A DNA stretch of 64,000 bases from positions 28,906,182-28,970,181 of the forward strand of contig NC_080417.1 in NCBI RefSeq assembly GCF_029873635.1. Direction: 5' to 3'. The stretch is from Malania oleifera. Lineage: Eukaryota > Streptophyta > Magnoliopsida > Santalales > Ximeniaceae. The notes under the pieces are model-generated. The model had not been told where the DNA came from and did no database searches. It saw nothing but the letters and a program-made list of their open reading frames with translations. The stretch's first letter is position 1. Every line of letters begins with the position of its first letter. The position numbers and the translations under genes are program-made. Of this stretch, positions 59,975-64,000 are shown piece by piece.

Positions 59975-61738
59975 TGCTAGCCTTGTTGGCTACAATATCA
60001 TATTTAATGTGTTTTGATGATATTAACTTATTTGTGTGTTCCTAGTGTTTTCCTATCTTTGCAGTTATGGTTAGTAGAGGTACAAGTGGAAAATGCTTGA
60101 AATACCAAGTGATAGGCAAAAATCGGACCGAGTAGGCATCAAGAAGGAGAGATCAAATGGACACATACTTGAAAGGACCCAAGCACAACCGGATGTTGAG
60201 ATCAAATGGACACATACTCGAAAGGACCCAAGCACAACCGAATGTTTTATAATTGTTGAATTATTTGTAATAAGGGTTGTGTGAGTGGTAGGTTCAGTTT
60301 GTAACTCTTGCTTTTTGTTTCTACATGATTTTTGAGCAAGATTTGAGTAAAGAACATGCATACTAGGACACATGAGTTTATAAGATTGCACTAAAGACAT
60401 AAACACAAATTCACCTTTCATGGCTTTCAAAGTTAAACTTAAAGAGTTTTTTAAATGAATCCTAAACTCAAATATGTTTTCTAAAGAGACAAGTTTTCAA
60501 ACATCTTGGTATTTTGAACATCCTTATACTTAGTCCTGGATTTATCAAAACGAGTCTTATGTCCTAAGGGTGCAAAGAAAGTAAAGTATATTTTCAATAA
60601 AGGACATACTAAACATATAAGATATCGAAACGAATTTTTAAATATGTTTTCATAAAACAAGATATCTTATATTCATGGGAAAACTCACTTGGACAAGTTT
60701 TAATCTTTATTAGACTTAATATATTTCATATACTTTTGTCAAATATTGTTTTAAGTCATTGAAAGACTTTTTGACAAGGAAAAACAAAGCAATCATCACT
60801 ATCGTAGTGCAGCCTTGAGTCCTGAATACCTTTTTGTATTTTGGGCATAACATTTTCTAAAAAAGTCCAAAAAGGACGATCTTGGTGTCCTTGGAAATCT
60901 AAGCCAAAATTCCACAACTTTCACGTTGATGACATTTTCTAATTCATGGCACTCATCAACGAACACAGGGGATTCGTCGATGAGTTGCAGGGTGTGATTA
61001 GTCGACGAGTGCAGGGGCTCATCGATGAGTCCAACGTGCGGAAAATGGCTAGTTTACCAAATAAAATAATTTTTCTTCCCCCCAACGACTAGTTAACGAC
61101 TCCTTTGGCTCCTAGGCTATAGATACAAGTTATTAGACTTGTATTAACATGGTTTCGAGCATTGTTGATCATATTGTGAAAAATATCATTTTATCCAAAA
61201 CCTAAGCACTTTGCACTTTGCATTTTAGTTATTCTTCACAAGTGCTCAATCCTCTCTAGCTCACTTATCTTGTAAGATTCATTCCTTGAGAGAATAGAGT
61301 GAGGATTTGGTTGTATTTCATATTGGCTCATTTAAGGAGCATTAATTTGTATTTCCAATCTCTCGTAAGGTTCTTTATGAACCATTGTTGTAAGGTTCTT
61401 TGTGAGCGTGGTAGGGATTTGTTCTCGAGTGTAGGGATTTGTTCTTAAGTTGTAAGGCTTCTTCGCTGGTGAAGGAGTATACTTAGTGGATTGTGGAATC
61501 CTTGGCTTGGTTCTAAGGCGTGGACGTAGGCTTGGTGCCGAACGACGTAAAAATACTAGTGTTGTTCATTCTCTCTTACACTCTTTATTTTATATCTAGT
61601 GCATGATTATATTTATATTGCGATATAATTTCTTGTATCTTTCCAAGAGTTTTATTTTTATAGAAAAATATGTATTTCATGAAAAAGTCTATTCACCCCC
61701 CTCTAGACTATATACTCCCGGGGCTGGGACGACTAACA
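59975..61738 (+). repeat. 3' LTR of gag-only copia (1,764 bp)
   Basis: TGCTAGCCTTGTTGGC to GGGACGACTAACA. It contains a local tandem duplication around 60144-60238 (ATCAAATGGACACATACT twice), GTCGAC-type palindromes at 60955-61040 and GGACGTAGGC at 61522-61531. Confidence 0.9.
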
Positions 61739-64000
61739 TAACATATTAATCAAACATCGGTCACGTCATCAACTTTGATACCATATCAACATAACCCGAC
61801 CCGAAATAGGGTACCGGGTAATCAGTCTATCTCATAAACAAACTTAACAGTGGAAGCCAATATTTACAAACCATCCAGAATACAATTAACTAGAGTTTTA
61901 TACATCTATATATATGTACATGTCTAACACATTCCCAAAAATCCACAAAATACTCTAGGGGAAACATATATCCCTAGCTCACAGCACTCACCCTGTCTAT
62001 CAGGGTACCAGCTTACTCTATCTCCAAGCTCCATCACTTGGTCTGTCATGTTTTCCTAAAATATTAGATATTTGGGTGAGACACATCTCAGTAAAACGGA
62101 ATAAATTATTTATAGTGTGTGGCAGTATGAGTTTCGTTATGTCATAATATACTCATTTTAGTGATAATACCATCTGAGAAAATATACAAATTCGTATTCA
62201 TAATCATATAGATATAAAACACAATCTTTTATAAGTTTTATTCCATTTCTCAAATTCATGCACATGCAACCCATATTTATCAGCGAAAGTTTCCGAAGAT
62301 AGGGGAGATTACACGCCCATACATGTAGCTCCCCTTTGCTCTGATATCGTTTGTTACCTTGCCTGAATAGTTCGGGTGCGGCTACAACTAATACTTATCA
62401 AGAAACTTACCTTACTCAGTAAGCTCTCAGGCGGAGAGTTTTACTTCACCCTAGTTATTTATGTTATTAAACTCACACTCTTCCATTTCTCATATTCATT
62501 TCACAATCTAGCTCATGAGTGTCCACTATAACCTATCCATATGCCATCTGTAACTCATGGTTGCCCTGAGGATATTCTTCATGCCATACTTCCCCCCATG
62601 GTCAGGGTTGTGCGGCCCAAAGGCTGGATCTAAACTGCGGTTGGCTTACCCGGTTAGATCAAAATAAGAAATCCATCCATGTGTCTATAGTACGATTGGC
62701 TTGCCTAACCCTAGTTTGGACCCAGGGGCAAAACTACCCTTCTCACTAGCTTAATTAAGTGTCATGCTACACTCTCCACCAGACCGTGTGGTTGCACTTA
62801 TCATCCCACTAGCAATGGTACCGTGCTTTTAGAAATACTCTAGTCCATCAGGGTTCTCATTTCCACATTTCCATTTTCACAATTCAGTATCCACATTCCA
62901 TTATTCACATTGCAGTATTCACGTTGCAATATTCACATTTCAGTGTTCACATTTCAGTATTCACAACTCAGTATTCACATTGGAATATTCACATTGTAGT
63001 ATTCACATTTCAGTATATATTCTATTTCACGTATTTCAACATTTCTCAATAAAACATATAATCATTTCATATTTCCTCATTTATCATAGAAAACATTTCT
63101 ATATTCATATTTCATATTCCATCACTTCCCAGTAAAATACACATCGATAGAACATAATTCATCATTCTTAATAAAACAATTTTATTTGCCACTTTTCATC
63201 ATTTCCCTTATTTCAAATCCCAAAACATCCCAATTCAGTATAAATCATATGCCACACCATTTTATCTGATATTCGTATCATAATAATTTTAGGTAAAATA
63301 TCATATTCTCATTTTCACGTACTAATTCAACTAGTAGTTCTCAAAATAACTGTTATAATTCATTCCTCTTACCTGGCTTATTGAGAGGCCTACTAAAATA
63401 CCCAATCCCACGCCCACAGTGTTCAAAACTCAAAACTTTGAAATTCACATTTCCTCTAAATCAATCAATTCAATTCCCAGAATAATAATTATTTTTAACA
63501 TTTCCTATGCTCACACACTCCCATTAACCGGTTAAATTCTAAAATCACGAGTTTGATCTGCTTCCCATATTTAAATTTAATTTTTAACATATTAAAAATA
63601 CCAATAAGATCAAATCCTCGCAGTTAATCTAATTTCAAAATATTCTCAGAAATCTAATATAATCAAATCCCTGAAATTTAACTTAATTCCAACATATTCC
63701 CCAAAAATTTGCTATAATCAAATACTCCTATCGAATAATCTCATATTATAATTTAACCGGTTTAATTTCTAAAATAATTGACATAATTTGTGCTCCTCAC
63801 CTTAACCTTGGAGTGGTGCCTTGGACCGCCAAATCTAAAATTTGCTCCGACTAACGTGATGAGGATCGAATGTAGGACCCTATGGTGGTGTCTAATTGTC
63901 AATTTGACTAAATATTTAAGGAAAAATTGAGGAGAGAGAGAGAGAGAAAAAGAGGTTGCCTTACCCCGGGAGTGGTGCCTATATCGCTCCTACGACAAAT
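61739..64000 (-). mobile_element. Minus-strand gypsy-type LTR and leader, running off the right edge
   Basis: The left end holds a decayed primer-site complement (CTTTGATACCA, 61772-61782) followed by ACCCGACCCGAAATAGG. The sequence then tracks the order of the Del-like LTRs (TGAGACACATCTCAGTAA, GTGTGTGGCA at 62070-62130). The right part is AT-rich with a 14-bp minisatellite. No LTR end was found inside the window and no coding region is seen. Confidence 0.6.
62903..63014. repeat. Minisatellite, 14-bp unit, eight copies
   Basis: ATTCACATTKCAGT-type units repeat eight times in exact 14-bp register with one or two changes each. Weaker copies continue to the left (CCACATTCCATT). Confidence 0.93.

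Larger units (their letters stand above)
51678..61738 (+). mobile_element. Copia (SIRE-like) gag-only retrotransposon, non-autonomous
   Basis: 5' LTR 51678-55536 (interrupted), primer site TGGTATCGGAG at 55539, gag region 55597-57300, long non-coding spacer, purine tract AAAAAGGGGGATAA and 3' LTR 59975-61738. Flanking 5-mers GAACA (51673-51677) and TAACA (61739-61743) differ by one base. No protease, integrase, RT or RNase H is present, so mobilisation would need an autonomous partner. The 5' LTR contains a 2.3-kb solo LTR. Confidence 0.88.

Overview
The window is plant nuclear DNA, most likely from a eudicot. It shows spliced exons with GT/AG borders, an HVA22-like gene, a miR171-targeted GRAS gene, and dense plant LTR retrotransposons primed by initiator tRNA-Met. 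I could not place the species. Only two host genes are supported. Nearly everything from about 15 kb to the right edge is nested or rearranged transposable-element DNA.

Layout. 1-4742 (minus strand): the 5' half of an HVA22K-like gene (exons 1-3; the rest lies beyond the left edge). Its 4.0-kb first intron carries an antisense, 5'-truncated L1-type LINE. 5248-8764: an internally deleted Ty1/copia element with both LTRs. 8.9-12.4 kb: a minisatellite, one copy of a dispersed LTR-retrotransposon leader repeat, and a minus-strand LTR. 12879-14510 (minus strand): an intact, intronless HAIRY MERISTEM/SCL15-type GRAS gene with a 21-nt miR171 site. 15979-27743: a TRIM with three LTRs and a perfect AAATA target duplication. 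It holds a copia-type LTR, which itself holds an 8.6-kb Del/Tekay-like Ty3/gypsy element (duplication AAGAC).

28260-31400: a second copy of the dispersed leader repeat, split by a solo LTR (duplication AGTTC). 31415-46783: a truncated gypsy element whose 5' LTR is split by a complete but decayed 8.7-kb gypsy relative (32282-40948). A 526-bp hAT MITE sits in its protease/RT region, and it is joined head-on to the inverted 5' end of another family member. 46784-48125: a minus-strand copia fragment. 48430-51951: a plant-transposon-protein-like pseudogene and a three-copy tandem amplification that includes the first ~275 bp of the next element's LTR. 51678-61738: a copia (SIRE-like) gag-only element with a solo LTR inside its 5' LTR. 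61739-64000: a minus-strand gypsy-type LTR running off the right edge.

The two host genes act independently: a putative ER-membrane-shaping protein and a meristem transcriptional regulator. The most unusual signal is that several unrelated LTR families (gypsy and copia) carry mid-LTR arrays of short CpG-rich palindromes centred on GTCGAC. Several nested junctions are unusually clear because undisturbed paralogous copies in the same window give the pre-insertion sequence. All element calls rest on reading the sequence; no database search was possible.
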